DNA from: Pseudomonas defluvii
GTDB lineage: Bacteria; Pseudomonadota; Gammaproteobacteria; Pseudomonadales; Pseudomonadaceae
DNA length: 64,000 bases
NCBI RefSeq assembly: GCF_001695625.1
Contig: NZ_MBPN01000015.1
Span: 1 to 64,000, forward strand
Reading direction: 5' to 3'
The translations under genes and the position numbers were made by a program. The notes beneath the pieces were generated by a model. That model did not search any database. It saw nothing but the letters and a program-made list of their open reading frames with translations, and had not been told where the DNA came from. The first letter of the stretch is position 1. Every line of letters starts with the position of its first letter. Positions 1 through 9,481 of the stretch are shown piece by piece.

Positions 1-2
1 CG

Positions 3-34
3 AAACCCGCGCTGTCTGACAGCGCGGGTTTTTT
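3..34 (+). terminator. Rho-independent terminator of the upstream gene
   Basis: A GC-rich inverted repeat (AACCCGCGCTG, then CAGCGCGGGTT) with a short loop is followed by a run of T residues. This is a textbook intrinsic terminator for a + strand gene that lies left of the window. Confidence 0.9.
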
Positions 35-139
35 GTTTTCAGTCACATTGGTCGAGGTTGCTTCCTGCCCGCTTGAGGTGTCCCTTGGGGCAGAATCCAA
101 GTAAAGTGCCGCTCCCGCCGTACCCGCAGAGGATTTTTC

Positions 140-1150
140 ATGAGCCAACCCATCAATATTGCCGTGATCGGCGCCACCGGAACGGTCGGCGAAACCCTTG
201 TGCAGATTCTTGAGGAGCGCGATTTTCCGCTGGGTACGTTGCACCTGTTGGCGAGCATCGAGTCGGCCGGCAGCTCGGTGGCCTACCGTGGCAAGAACCT
301 GCGCGTGCGCGAGGTGGATGCGTTTGATTTCAGTCAGGTCCAGTTGGCGTTCTTTGCCGCCAGCCCGACCGTGACCCTGAGTTTTGCGCCGCGAGCACAG
401 GCCGCCGGGTGTGCGGTGATCGACCTGTCCGGCGCCTTGTCGGCCGAGCAGGCGCCTGCCGTCGTGCCAGAAGCCAATGCCGCCCTGATTGCCGGCCTGG
501 CCTCGCCCAAGCAACTGCGTAGCCCGAGTGCCGCCGCGGTGGCGCTGGCGGTGGCATTGGCACCGCTCAAAGGTTTGCTGGAGCTGGAGCGTGTGCAACT
601 GACCGCATGCCTGGCAGTTTCGGCCCAAGGGCGTGAGGCGGTCAACGAGCTGGCTCGCCAGACGGCTGAGCTGCTCAATGCACGTCCACTGGAGCCACGC
701 TTCTTCGACCGGCAGATGGCCTTCAATCTACTGGCTCAGGTCGGTGCCAGTGATGATGCGGGGCACGGTGTGCTGGAGCGTCGTCTGGTGGCCGAGCTGC
801 GTGAGCTGCTGGATTTGCCTTTGCTCAAGATTTCCGTGACCTGCGTTCAAGTCCCGGTGTTTTTTGGCGATAGCTACAGTGTGTCGTTGCACAGTCGTAC
901 GGCGGTTGATCTGGCGGCGGTCAATGCTGCATTGGAGTCGGCAGAGGGCGTGGAGCTGGTCGATGCCGGTGACTATCCAACGCCGGTCGGTGACGCGGTG
1001 GGGCAGGATGTGGTCTATGTAGGGCGGGTGCGTGGAGGTATCGACGAAGCCGAGCAACTCAACCTGTGGCTGACTACGGACAATGTGCGCAAAGGCGCGG
1101 CCTTGAACGCAGTGCAACTGGCGGAATTGTTGATAAAAGACCTTGCGTAA
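140..1150 (+). CDS. USG-1-like aspartate-semialdehyde dehydrogenase paralogue, probably inactive
   Basis: The 336-residue protein has the ASADH fold: an N-terminal NADP-binding glycine motif (GATGTVGE, residues 11-18) and a C-terminal dimerisation domain. Aligned by eye with true Asd enzymes, the active-site N-P-N-C-S-T segment reads S-P-S-A-A-A, so alanine 131 stands where the catalytic cysteine belongs. The GHS segment that carries the acid/base histidine reads GDS (D244). I therefore infer that it cannot reduce aspartyl phosphate by the normal route. It resembles the E. coli Usg-1 paralogue, whose role is unclear. The start has a GAGGA ribosome site just upstream. It lies before fimV, as in other pseudomonads, where an active asd is usually close by, here presumably left of the window. 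Confidence 0.85.
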   Translation: MSQPINIAVIGATGTVGETLVQILEERDFPLGTLHLLASIESAGSSVAYRGKNLRVREVDAFDFSQVQLAFFAASPTVTLSFAPRAQAAGCAVIDLSGALSAEQAPAVVPEANAALIAGLASPKQLRSPSAAAVALAVALAPLKGLLELERVQLTACLAVSAQGREAVNELARQTAELLNARPLEPRFFDRQMAFNLLAQVGASDDAGHGVLERRLVAELRELLDLPLLKISVTCVQVPVFFGDSYSVSLHSRTAVDLAAVNAALESAEGVELVDAGDYPTPVGDAVGQDVVYVGRVRGGIDEAEQLNLWLTTDNVRKGAALNAVQLAELLIKDLA

Positions 1151-1324
1151 AAGATACTTGGCAACACTTTGCATAAAGATTCTGGATTGCTGGAAGTGAG
1201 CGGCCCCTGGGCGCTTGCGGGGCAGGTTGCAAACATGGCTCGCAGCTCAATGCCGGTCGATGCCCAAGGGCAGTTTTTCACTTCTTCTCGGTTGCCGGGG
1301 AAGGCTCACACAAAGGATGAGGTC

Positions 1325-4006
1325 ATGCTTCGAATTCGCAAACTGGTGTTAGCAATAGCTGCCGCGTCGGCGCTGTCGTCCGGTATGGCGCATGCCCTTG
1401 GCTTGGGCGAGCTGACCCTCAAGTCGGCGCAGAACCAACCGCTGTATGCCGAAATCGAATTGCTCGATGTGCGTGACCTGACCGCTGCCGAAATCGCGCC
1501 GAGCCTGGCACCGAACGAAGAGTTCGCCAAGGCCGGTGTGGAGCGCCTGGGCTACCTCAATGACCTGACGTTCACGCCGGTGATCAATCCGGCCGGCAAA
1601 AGTGTGCTGCGGGTGACCTCCAGTCAGCCGCTGCCGGCACCGATGGTCAAGTTCCTTGTTCAGGTCATGTGGCCCAACGGGCGCTTGCTGCGTGACTACA
1701 GCGTACTGATCGATCAGGCGAAGTTCTCGCCCCAGTCGGCGCAGGCGGCTGCAGTGACCCCTGCGGTGACCGCGCCGGCGCGCTACACCACGGTTCGCCG
1801 TGACACCTTGTGGGAAATTGCCGCCAAGGCGCGTCAGGGCGGTTCGGTGCAGCAGACCATGCTGGCTATCCAGGCCCTGAACCCGGATGCGTTCATCAAT
1901 GGCAACATCAATCAGCTCAAGACGGGCCAGGTGTTGCGCCTGCCCGACGCCCAGCAGATTCAGGGCACACCCCAGCCGCAGGCCGTGAAGGAAGTGGCCG
2001 AGCAGTATGCGGCCTGGCGTGAGGGGCGCCGTCTGGGCCCGCGCGCGCGTCAACTGGACGCCACGCACCGCGTCAAGGCTCAGACTGCACCCGCCCGTAT
2101 CGTCAAGCAGGACAACCTGCGTCTGGTGACGCCTGGCGCCAAGGGGGCTTCGGGCAACAAGGCGCTGGCTGACAAGCTGGCAACCACTCAGGAAAGCCTC
2201 GACACCAGCCGCCGCGATAACGCCGAGCTGAAAGAGCGCATGGCGGACCTGCAAAGCCAGCTGGACAAGCTTCAGCGCCTTATTCAGCTGAAAAATGATC
2301 AATTGGCTCGGCTTGAGGCTCAGGCCGCAGCCGCTCCAGAGCCTGCAGCGAATGCGGCGCCGGAGCAGCCGGTGATTGCTGCACAATTGCAGCCGGCGGC
2401 GACCAACCCTGTCGTCACGCCTGCGCCCGCTACGACCGATGCCGCGCCCGCGCCGGTAGAGTCGCAGGCAGCCAAGACTTCGCTGGATGATCTGTTGGGC
2501 AATCCGCTGCTGCTGGCACTGATCGCAGGCTCGGCGTTGCTGGTGTTGCTACTGCTTTTGCTGTTGTTGGCGCGTAAGCGCAAGGCCCAGCAGGAGGCGG
2601 AAAAGCACCTGCGCATGGCACGTGCACTGGCTGAAGAGTCCGAGTTGGGGCCTGACCTGGACCTGCCGGAAAGCAGCTTCGAGGGGCTGGAAGTGTCGGC
2701 GCCAAGCGTCAAGCTGGCTCCTGCCGTGGTGGCTGCATCCGCAGCGGCGGCCACGGCCGCTGAACAGGCGCCGGTAGAGCCTGCGCCGAAAGCCGTTGAG
2801 CCGAAGCCAGTGGTGAAGGCTGCTCCAGTGGTTGAGGATGAGCCAGAGTTGGTCGCTGAGCCCGAAATTGTGGCTGAGCCAGTAGACCCCCTGTTGGCTG
2901 AGGTTGACTTGAGCATTGCGCGTGGTCGTTTGAACCATGCTGCCGAGTTGCTTGAACCAGCGGTTGAACAAGCGCCGCAGCGCAGCGATCTGCGTTTGAA
3001 GTTGATGGAGGTCTACGCGCGCCAAGGTGATCGCGATGCCTTTACCGGTCATGAGCGTCAACTGATCGCCACGGGGCAGAATCACGCCGATGTTGAAGCG
3101 CTGAAGAGCCGCTTCCCGGCGATGGTCGCCCTTGCAGGTGGTGCGGCTGCCCTTGCTGCAGAACTGGACGCACAGTACGTCAAGGAACTGCTCCAGGATG
3201 AGTCACCGGCCGAGGTTGCGCCGCAGGTGCCTGAGGATGACCTGGGTGATGCCTTTGACCTGAGCCTGGATGATCTGGAGGGGTTGGACCTGGCGGATGC
3301 CACGGGTGTCGAAGAGGCCGTTGTGCCGGAGTTGACCGAGCAGGTAGCTGCGCACACTGAAGATGATCTGAGCTTTGATTCGGTGCTGCAGGAGCAGGTG
3401 GCCGCACCGCAGGTACCTGAACCAACGCCGCAGCCTGAGCCGGAGCCTGCAGCAGTGCCTGAAGTGGTTGTCGAAGCTGAACCCGAGCCCGAGCCACTGG
3501 ATGACCTGGCTGATTTCGACCTGGATGTGGGTGATCAGCCATCGCCTTCGGTCGCCCAGGCGCCTCGGGATATCGAGGCTGAACTGGCGGCATTTGATGA
3601 GTCGCTAGGGCTTGAAGCCGACCTGCCAGAGCTTTCAGGCTTGGGTGATCTGGACTTCCCTGATGATTTCGACCTGAGCGTGTCGGGGGATTCGGATGCG
3701 GCTTCCGCCAGCTTTGCGTCCGAGCTGGAGGACGTCAATGCCGAGCTCGACAAGCTGTCGCAGGGTTTCGAGCTGCCGCCGGTCGCGCCGCGGTTTACCG
3801 CTGAAGATGCCGCCAGTCTGAATGACGAACCCGAGTTCGACTACCTGGCTGGCACCGATGAGGTAGCGACCAAGCTGGATCTGGCTCGGGCGTATATCGA
3901 CATGGGCGACAATGAAGGTGCTCGCGATATTCTTGATGAAGTGGTCAAGGAGGGTGATCAGGAGCAGCGCCGCGAAGCCAGCGAAATGCGTTCGCGACTG
4001 GCCTGA
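1325..4006 (+). CDS. fimV: FimV, polar peptidoglycan-binding hub protein
   Basis: FimV is an inner-membrane polar landmark needed for type IV pilus function, twitching and cAMP signalling in Pseudomonas. The 893-residue protein begins MLRIRKLVLA with a signal peptide ending near AHA. It then has the FimV N-terminal domain, a LysM peptidoglycan-binding domain at about residues 152-205, a short coiled coil at about 280-335 and a transmembrane segment at about 392-418. A long acidic, proline-rich cytoplasmic region follows. The TPR-like FimV C-terminal domain (about 847-893, KLDLARAYIDMGD) closes it. I chose the ATG at 1325 because an AAAGGATGAGG ribosome site precedes it and the signal peptide starts there; the open frame continues 52 codons further upstream without support. 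The 174-bp gap before it shows no clear promoter. Confidence 0.95.
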   Translation: MLRIRKLVLAIAAASALSSGMAHALGLGELTLKSAQNQPLYAEIELLDVRDLTAAEIAPSLAPNEEFAKAGVERLGYLNDLTFTPVINPAGKSVLRVTSSQPLPAPMVKFLVQVMWPNGRLLRDYSVLIDQAKFSPQSAQAAAVTPAVTAPARYTTVRRDTLWEIAAKARQGGSVQQTMLAIQALNPDAFINGNINQLKTGQVLRLPDAQQIQGTPQPQAVKEVAEQYAAWREGRRLGPRARQLDATHRVKAQTAPARIVKQDNLRLVTPGAKGASGNKALADKLATTQESLDTSRRDNAELKERMADLQSQLDKLQRLIQLKNDQLARLEAQAAAAPEPAANAAPEQPVIAAQLQPAATNPVVTPAPATTDAAPAPVESQAAKTSLDDLLGNPLLLALIAGSALLVLLLLLLLLARKRKAQQEAEKHLRMARALAEESELGPDLDLPESSFEGLEVSAPSVKLAPAVVAASAAAATAAEQAPVEPAPKAVEPKPVVKAAPVVEDEPELVAEPEIVAEPVDPLLAEVDLSIARGRLNHAAELLEPAVEQAPQRSDLRLKLMEVYARQGDRDAFTGHERQLIATGQNHADVEALKSRFPAMVALAGGAAALAAELDAQYVKELLQDESPAEVAPQVPEDDLGDAFDLSLDDLEGLDLADATGVEEAVVPELTEQVAAHTEDDLSFDSVLQEQVAAPQVPEPTPQPEPEPAAVPEVVVEAEPEPEPLDDLADFDLDVGDQPSPSVAQAPRDIEAELAAFDESLGLEADLPELSGLGDLDFPDDFDLSVSGDSDAASASFASELEDVNAELDKLSQGFELPPVAPRFTAEDAASLNDEPEFDYLAGTDEVATKLDLARAYIDMGDNEGARDILDEVVKEGDQEQRREASEMRSRLA

Positions 4007-4023
4007 GTCTTTTCCTGCAAGTC

Positions 4024-4050
4024 CAACGGCAGCCCTGGTGGCTGCCGTTG
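4024..4050 (+). terminator. Stem-loop after fimV, probable terminator
   Basis: Perfect 11-bp arms (CAACGGCAGCC / GGCTGCCGTTG) enclose a 5-nt loop directly after the fimV stop. There is no long T-run, so termination may be partial. Confidence 0.6.
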
Positions 4051-4054
4051 TCGT

Positions 4055-4060
4055 TATACT
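4055..4060 (+). promoter_or_regulatory. Possible -10 element (TATACT) for truA
   Basis: TATACT lies just past the fimV stem-loop and about 35 nt before the preferred truA start. No good -35 is visible at the expected distance, so this is tentative. Confidence 0.35.
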
Positions 4061-4095
4061 CCCCGCCATTGCGTAAATCGACAGGTTGTATCCCC

Positions 4096-4971
4096 TTGGA
4101 CATCATTGATAACGCGGCCGCCGAAGCAGCGGCCGAAGGCTTTTTCAGAATTGCCCTGGGCGTCGAGTACAAAGGCTCGCGCTATCACGGCTGGCAGCGT
4201 CAGCGAAGCGGCGTATTGAGCGTGCAGCAAACGCTTGAGGAAGCCCTGTCGAAGGTGGCGGACTCATCGGTTTCCCTGGTCTGTGCAGGACGTACCGATG
4301 CCGGCGTACATGGTTGCGGCCAGGTTGTGCACTTCGACACTCAGGTCGTGCGCAGTAGCAAGGCCTGGGTCATGGGCGCCAACATCAACTTGCCCCATGA
4401 CATCAGCGTTGCCTGGTCGCAGGAGATGCCGGCGCATTTTCATGCGCGCTTCAAGGCCACGGCCCGGCGCTATCGCTATGTGATCTACAACGATCAGATC
4501 CGTCCGGCCCACCTGGGGCAGGAAGTGACCTGGAACCATCGTCCGCTGGATGTTCAGCGTATGGCCGAGGCGGCTGCGTACCTGGTCGGGACGCATGACT
4601 TCAGCGCGTTTCGTGCGGGGCAGTGCCAAGCCAAGTCGCCGATCAAGGAAATCCATCATTTGCGCGTGACCCGTCACGGCAAGATGATTGTGCTGGATAT
4701 TCGCGCCAGTGCCTTCCTGCACCATATGGTTCGGAATATTGCAGGCGTGCTGATGACCATTGGCGCGGGCGAACGCCCGGTGGCCTGGGCGCGAGACGTG
4801 CTGGAAAGTCGTGACCGCCGTAGTGCGGGCGTTACGGCCCATCCTTACGGGTTGTACCTGGTACAGGTCGAGTACCCCGAAGAGTTCGCCTTGCCTGAGC
4901 GTTTTATCGGTCCGCACTTCCTGACCGGCTTCGAAGCATTGGCGGCTGACGACCGGCAAGTCATTTGCTAA
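4096..4971 (+). CDS. truA: tRNA pseudouridine(38-40) synthase TruA
   Basis: TruA converts U38-U40 of the tRNA anticodon stem to pseudouridine. The family core begins FFRIALGVEYKGSRYHGWQRQ. The catalytic aspartate sits in CAGRTDAGVH (D68 with this start), and HMVRNIAGVL near the C-terminus is also typical. The start is uncertain. The frame is open from 4048, but that lies inside the fimV stem-loop and before a TATACT box. The TTG at 4096 gives 291 residues, close to the family length, with only a weak AGGTTG ribosome site. It stands between fimV and trpF, the usual Pseudomonas order. Confidence 0.92.
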   Translation: MDIIDNAAAEAAAEGFFRIALGVEYKGSRYHGWQRQRSGVLSVQQTLEEALSKVADSSVSLVCAGRTDAGVHGCGQVVHFDTQVVRSSKAWVMGANINLPHDISVAWSQEMPAHFHARFKATARRYRYVIYNDQIRPAHLGQEVTWNHRPLDVQRMAEAAAYLVGTHDFSAFRAGQCQAKSPIKEIHHLRVTRHGKMIVLDIRASAFLHHMVRNIAGVLMTIGAGERPVAWARDVLESRDRRSAGVTAHPYGLYLVQVEYPEEFALPERFIGPHFLTGFEALAADDRQVIC

Positions 4972-5010
4972 CATCCGGTGCTTTCCGGTTCAGCTGAGGT
5001 TTTACCGAGT

Positions 5011-5631
5011 ATGTCAGCAGTTCGCAGCAAAATCTGCGGGATTACCCGTGTAGAAGATGCGCTGGCAGCGGCCGAGGCGGGCGCTGACGCCATTGGGCTG
5101 GTCTTTTACGCGAAGAGTCCGCGGGCGGTTGATGTGCATCAGGCGCGAGCGATCATTGCCGCGTTGCCACCGTTTGTTACCACGGTGGGCTTGTTCGTCA
5201 ACGCCAGCCGCTGTGAACTCAACGAAATTCTCGACGCCGTACCGCTGGACCTGTTGCAGTTTCATGGTGATGAAACGCCTGAGCAGTGCGAGGGATTCAA
5301 TCGGCCCTGGATCAAGGCACTGCGGGTGCGCCCGGGGGACGACCTGGAAGCCAGTTGCCGCCGGTATCACAACGCTAGCGGGGTTCTGCTTGATACCTAC
5401 GTGGCGGGCGTACCGGGTGGTACGGGTGAGTCTTTCGACTGGTCGTTGGTGCCGGCGAAATTGAGCAAGCCGGTGATCCTGGCCGGCGGCCTGACGGCAG
5501 ACAACGTGGCATCGGCCATTGCCCAGGTTCGGCCTTATGCGGTGGATGTCAGTGGCGGGGTCGAGCAGGCCAAGGGGATCAAGGACCCGGCCCGTATCGA
5601 AGCGTTTTTACGTGCGGTGCGTCAGGCGTGA
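5011..5631 (+). CDS. trpF: Phosphoribosylanthranilate isomerase TrpF
   Basis: TrpF catalyses the Amadori rearrangement of phosphoribosylanthranilate in tryptophan synthesis. The 206-residue TIM barrel opens with KICGITR, which carries the catalytic cysteine. It continues with LLQFHGDE and [13 protein letters not shown], and has the phosphate-binding segments [10 protein letters not shown] and AVDVSGGVE. The ATG at 5011 is preceded by GAGG at a usable distance. It is separated from the other trp genes, as is normal in Pseudomonas, and follows truA by 39 bp, so the two are probably cotranscribed. Confidence 0.97.
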   Translation: MSAVRSKICGITRVEDALAAAEAGADAIGLVFYAKSPRAVDVHQARAIIAALPPFVTTVGLFVNASRCELNEILDAVPLDLLQFHGDETPEQCEGFNRPWIKALRVRPGDDLEASCRRYHNASGVLLDTYVAGVPGGTGESFDWSLVPAKLSKPVILAGGLTADNVASAIAQVRPYAVDVSGGVEQAKGIKDPARIEAFLRAVRQA

Positions 5632-5886
5632 TACGCGGATGTGACGGTTGGCGGCGGGCCATCGTCCATAGCTATCGCAGCCTGATGCTGCCTGGCTGTG
5701 CCGCAAGGCCGGTCGAAATTACCGGGTGGTGCCTGTGGCATCGCCTGTAAAGAGTGAATGGGGTGCGGGATCGACGCGAGACCTCGCGGGTCCGCGCCAC
5801 CTTCTTATAAACACGAATTGGCTCAAGGGCATACGCGTGACCCGACAGTGCGCTGTCTGCGGTCGCCGCTACTGGAGAAAGAAAGC

Positions 5887-6803
<917 letters not shown>

Positions 6804-6807
<4 letters not shown>

Positions 6808-8111
6808 CCTCGCGTACCCTTGGCGACTGGCTTGCCTACCTGGAGCAGTTGCATCCGTCGGCCATCGACATGGGCCTGGAGCGCTCGCAACAGGTTGCGG
6901 CGCGGCTCGGGTTGGGCAAGCCGGCGCCACGGGTAATCACCGTGACCGGCACCAACGGCAAGGGTTCGACCTGCGCCTTCGTGGCGGCACTGTTGCAGGC
7001 GCAGGGGCTCAAGGTGGGTGTCTACAGCTCGCCGCACCTGCTGCGTTACAACGAGCGCGTGCAGATCGACGGTGTCGAGGCCAGCGATGCGCAGTTGTGC
7101 GAGGCGTTCGTGGCGGTCGAGGCCGCCCGTGGCGACATTTCCCTGACCTACTTCGAGATGGGTACGCTGGCGGCGTTCTGGCTGTTCCGGCAGTCGGCGC
7201 TGGATGCCGTTGTGCTGGAAGTCGGGTTGGGCGGTCGGCTGGATGCTGTCAATCTGGTCGATGCCGACCTTGCTGTTGTCACCAGTATTGGTGTCGATCA
7301 TGCCGACTGGCTGGGCGATACCCGCGAATCGGTCGCCTTTGAAAAGGCCGGGATCTTCCGCCAGGGCAAGCCGGCCTTGTGTGGTGATCTCAATCCGCCA
7401 CAGCCCTTGCTGGATAAGGCGCGTGAGTTGGCCTGTCCGTTTTTCCTGCGTGGTCGTGACTTCGATCTGTCCAGTACTGACCTGTATTGGCAGTGGCGCG
7501 GCGTTGATGCGCGCGGCAATGCAGTCGAGTTGCAGGACTTGCCGTTGCTTGACCTGCCGATGGAAAACGCGGCGCTGGCCTTGCAGGCTTACCTGTTGCT
7601 GGATTTGCCATGGAATGCCGGGCAGATCATCGCTGCCTTGAAGGCTACCCGGATCGTCGGTCGTCTGGACCGTCGGCAGTTTACCTGGCAGGGCAAGCGT
7701 CTGAGTATTCTGCTGGACGTGGGGCACAACCCTCATGCAGCGCAATACCTGGCTCAGCGCCTGGCGGCGCGAGCACCTGAAGGCAAGCGCCTGGCGGTGT
7801 TTGGCCTGCTCAGTGACAAAGACCTGGCGGGCGTTATCGAACCGTTGTGCAAGCAGGTTCACGGCTGGGCGGTGGCGCCGCTGCAGAGCGCCCGTAGCCG
7901 ACCGGCTGTCGAGTTGCAGGTAGCGCTAGAGAATCTTGGTGCGAACGTGCAGTCTTATCCAAGTGTCGCAGCGGCCCTTGAAGGGCAGTGTGCGCACGCA
8001 ACGGCAGATGATGAAATCCTGCTGTTCGGATCATTTTTCTGTGTCGGTGAAGCCCTTGAGTGGCTCGCTCGGCAGGCCAAGGAGGACGAGGTAGATGGCG
8101 TCGCTGGATAA
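6804..8111 (+). CDS. folC: Bifunctional dihydrofolate synthase / folylpolyglutamate synthase
   Basis: FolC joins dihydropteroate to glutamate and extends the polyglutamate tail of folates. The 435-residue protein is a Mur-ligase relative. It has the ATP-binding loop [11 protein letters not shown] (about residues 47-57), the [15 protein letters not shown] segment, and the central motif [16 protein letters not shown]-terminal Mur-ligase domain begins around VGRLDRRQF and contains [10 protein letters not shown]. The start ATG overlaps the accD stop (ATGA) and the 3' end overlaps the next gene by 17 bp. This indicates translational coupling in the accD-folC-dedD block seen across gammaproteobacteria. 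Confidence 0.97.
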
Positions 8112-8787
8112 GGTCGTCAAGCAACGTATGGTCGGCGCATTGGTGTTGGTTGCGCTGGCGGTGATCTTCCTGCCCATGTTGTTCTCGCGTGAGGATGAGT
8201 TGCGTCAGGTGCAGGTCGAGGCGCCGGAAGCGCCTGGCATGCCGAATTTGCCGCAGGTTCAGGTTGAACCGGTGCAGGTGCCTGAGCCACAACCGTTGCC
8301 TGATGAGCCGGTTGCAGTGCAACAGGTGCCTGCGTTATCGGCCCCGAGTACGCCGGTCGCACAGGTATCGACGCCTGTGCCAGCGCCTGCTCCCGCGCCG
8401 GCCTCTACGCCCGTGCCGGTGCCCACAGCGCCCAAGTCGGTCGCGCCAGCGGCGCCGCCGGTGAGTAAGCCGGCACCTGCGCCTGCTCCGGTTGCGGCTG
8501 TTGCAGCGGCCAAGCCGGTTGCGCCGAGCAAGGTCGATGTCAACGGCCTGCCGGTCAGTTGGTCGGTGCAGTTGGCCAGCCTGTCCAACCGTGCCAGTGC
8601 CGATACCTTGCAGAAAACCCTTCGTAGCCAGGGCTACAACGCCTATATTCGTTCCTCTGACGGCATGAATCGGGTGTTTGTCGGGCCGTTGATCGAACGT
8701 GCCGAGGCTGAGCGCTTGCGTGATCTGCTGGGGCGTCAGCACAAGCTCAAGGGCTTTGTCGTTCGTTTTCAGCCAGAACGCAGCTAA
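8095..8787 (+). CDS. dedD: SPOR-domain inner-membrane protein, DedD-like
   Basis: The 230-residue protein has one N-terminal transmembrane helix (MVGALVLVALAVIFLPMLF, about residues 11-29) and a proline/alanine/valine-rich periplasmic linker (about 40-140). A C-terminal SPOR domain (about 153-228, starting WSVQLASLSNRASADTL) follows. SPOR domains bind denuded septal glycan, and DedD in E. coli supports cell constriction. The position between folC and cvpA matches dedD. The assignment to DedD rather than another SPOR protein rests on that synteny. Confidence 0.88.
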   Translation: MASLDKVVKQRMVGALVLVALAVIFLPMLFSREDELRQVQVEAPEAPGMPNLPQVQVEPVQVPEPQPLPDEPVAVQQVPALSAPSTPVAQVSTPVPAPAPAPASTPVPVPTAPKSVAPAAPPVSKPAPAPAPVAAVAAAKPVAPSKVDVNGLPVSWSVQLASLSNRASADTLQKTLRSQGYNAYIRSSDGMNRVFVGPLIERAEAERLRDLLGRQHKLKGFVVRFQPERS

Positions 8788-8790
8788 GCC

Positions 8791-8818
8791 TTGCCGTCCG
8801 GTCGTTACCGGACGGCAA
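8791..8818 (+). terminator. Stem-loop after dedD
   Basis: A perfect 12-bp inverted repeat (TTGCCGTCCGGT / ACCGGACGGCAA) with a 4-nt loop lies 3 bp after the dedD stop. There is no T-run, so it may terminate weakly or protect the mRNA 3' end. Confidence 0.6.
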
Positions 8819-8826
8819 ATCACCGC

Positions 8827-8855
8827 TTACCGATAGCTCATCGCTCTGGTAAAAT
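8827..8855 (+). promoter_or_regulatory. Candidate sigma-70 promoter of cvpA-purF
   Basis: TAAAAT (8850-8855) is preceded, with a 17-bp spacer, by a weak -35 TTACCG. It follows the dedD stem-loop and lies 31 bp before the cvpA start. I could not make out a convincing PurR box. Confidence 0.45.
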
Positions 8856-8885
8856 GCGCCGCCTTATCCGTTTGCAGGCAGCACC

Positions 8886-9440
8886 GTGGCATTTACCTGG
8901 GTCGACTGGGCGATCATCGCGATTATCGCCATTTCCTCGCTGATCAGTTTGAAGCGCGGCTTTGTCAAAGAAGCCTTGTCGCTGCTTACCTGGATCATCG
9001 CCGGGGCTGTGGCCTGGATGTTTGGCGGCGGTGTATCGCAATACCTGGAAAGCTACATCCAGACGCCGTCGGCCCGCGTCATCGCCGGCTGCTCCATTCT
9101 TTTCGTCGCCACCTTGCTGGTGGGGGCAATGATCAACTTTATTATCGGCGAGCTGATTCGTGTCACCGGGTTGTCCGGGACCGATCGTTTCCTCGGCATG
9201 GCCTTCGGCGCCGCGCGGGGTGGCTTGCTGGTTGTCGTGGCGGTCGGGCTGCTGAGCCTGGGGCCGGTACAACAGGATCCGTGGTGGCAGGAGTCCCGGC
9301 TTTTGCCACAATTTCTATTGGTCGCTGACTGGTCGAAAAACCTTATTCTGGGGTTTACCAGCCAGTGGCTCGCCAGCGGGATCAGCGCACCGGTTGATCT
9401 CCCGTTCAAGGAGCAGCTCCTGGGGCCCAAGACGCCTTGA
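8886..9440 (+). CDS. cvpA: CvpA family inner-membrane protein
   Basis: The 184-residue protein has about four transmembrane segments (for example VDWAIIAIIAISSLISL near the start and LLVVVAVGLLSLGPV near residue 120). It carries the conserved N-terminal pattern of CvpA, including LKRGFVKEALSLLTW. CvpA was named for colicin V production, and its purF proximity is widely conserved, but its biochemical role is not settled. The start is GTG, preceded by a GCAGGC-type ribosome site. It runs into purF with a 41-bp gap. Confidence 0.93.
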   Translation: MAFTWVDWAIIAIIAISSLISLKRGFVKEALSLLTWIIAGAVAWMFGGGVSQYLESYIQTPSARVIAGCSILFVATLLVGAMINFIIGELIRVTGLSGTDRFLGMAFGAARGGLLVVVAVGLLSLGPVQQDPWWQESRLLPQFLLVADWSKNLILGFTSQWLASGISAPVDLPFKEQLLGPKTP

Positions 9441-9481
9441 GTGCTGTTCAGTCCAGTTTCATTAAGTAGGGGTTGCGTCGC

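Noticed and set aside
5758..5886. 43-codon N-terminal extension of AccD
   Set aside because: The extension does not resemble AccD, while ATG 5887 matches the family start and has a ribosome site.
5632..5886. Riboswitch or attenuator before accD
   Set aside because: Only a 5-bp stem (CGCGA/TCGCG) was found; no known leader motif recognised.
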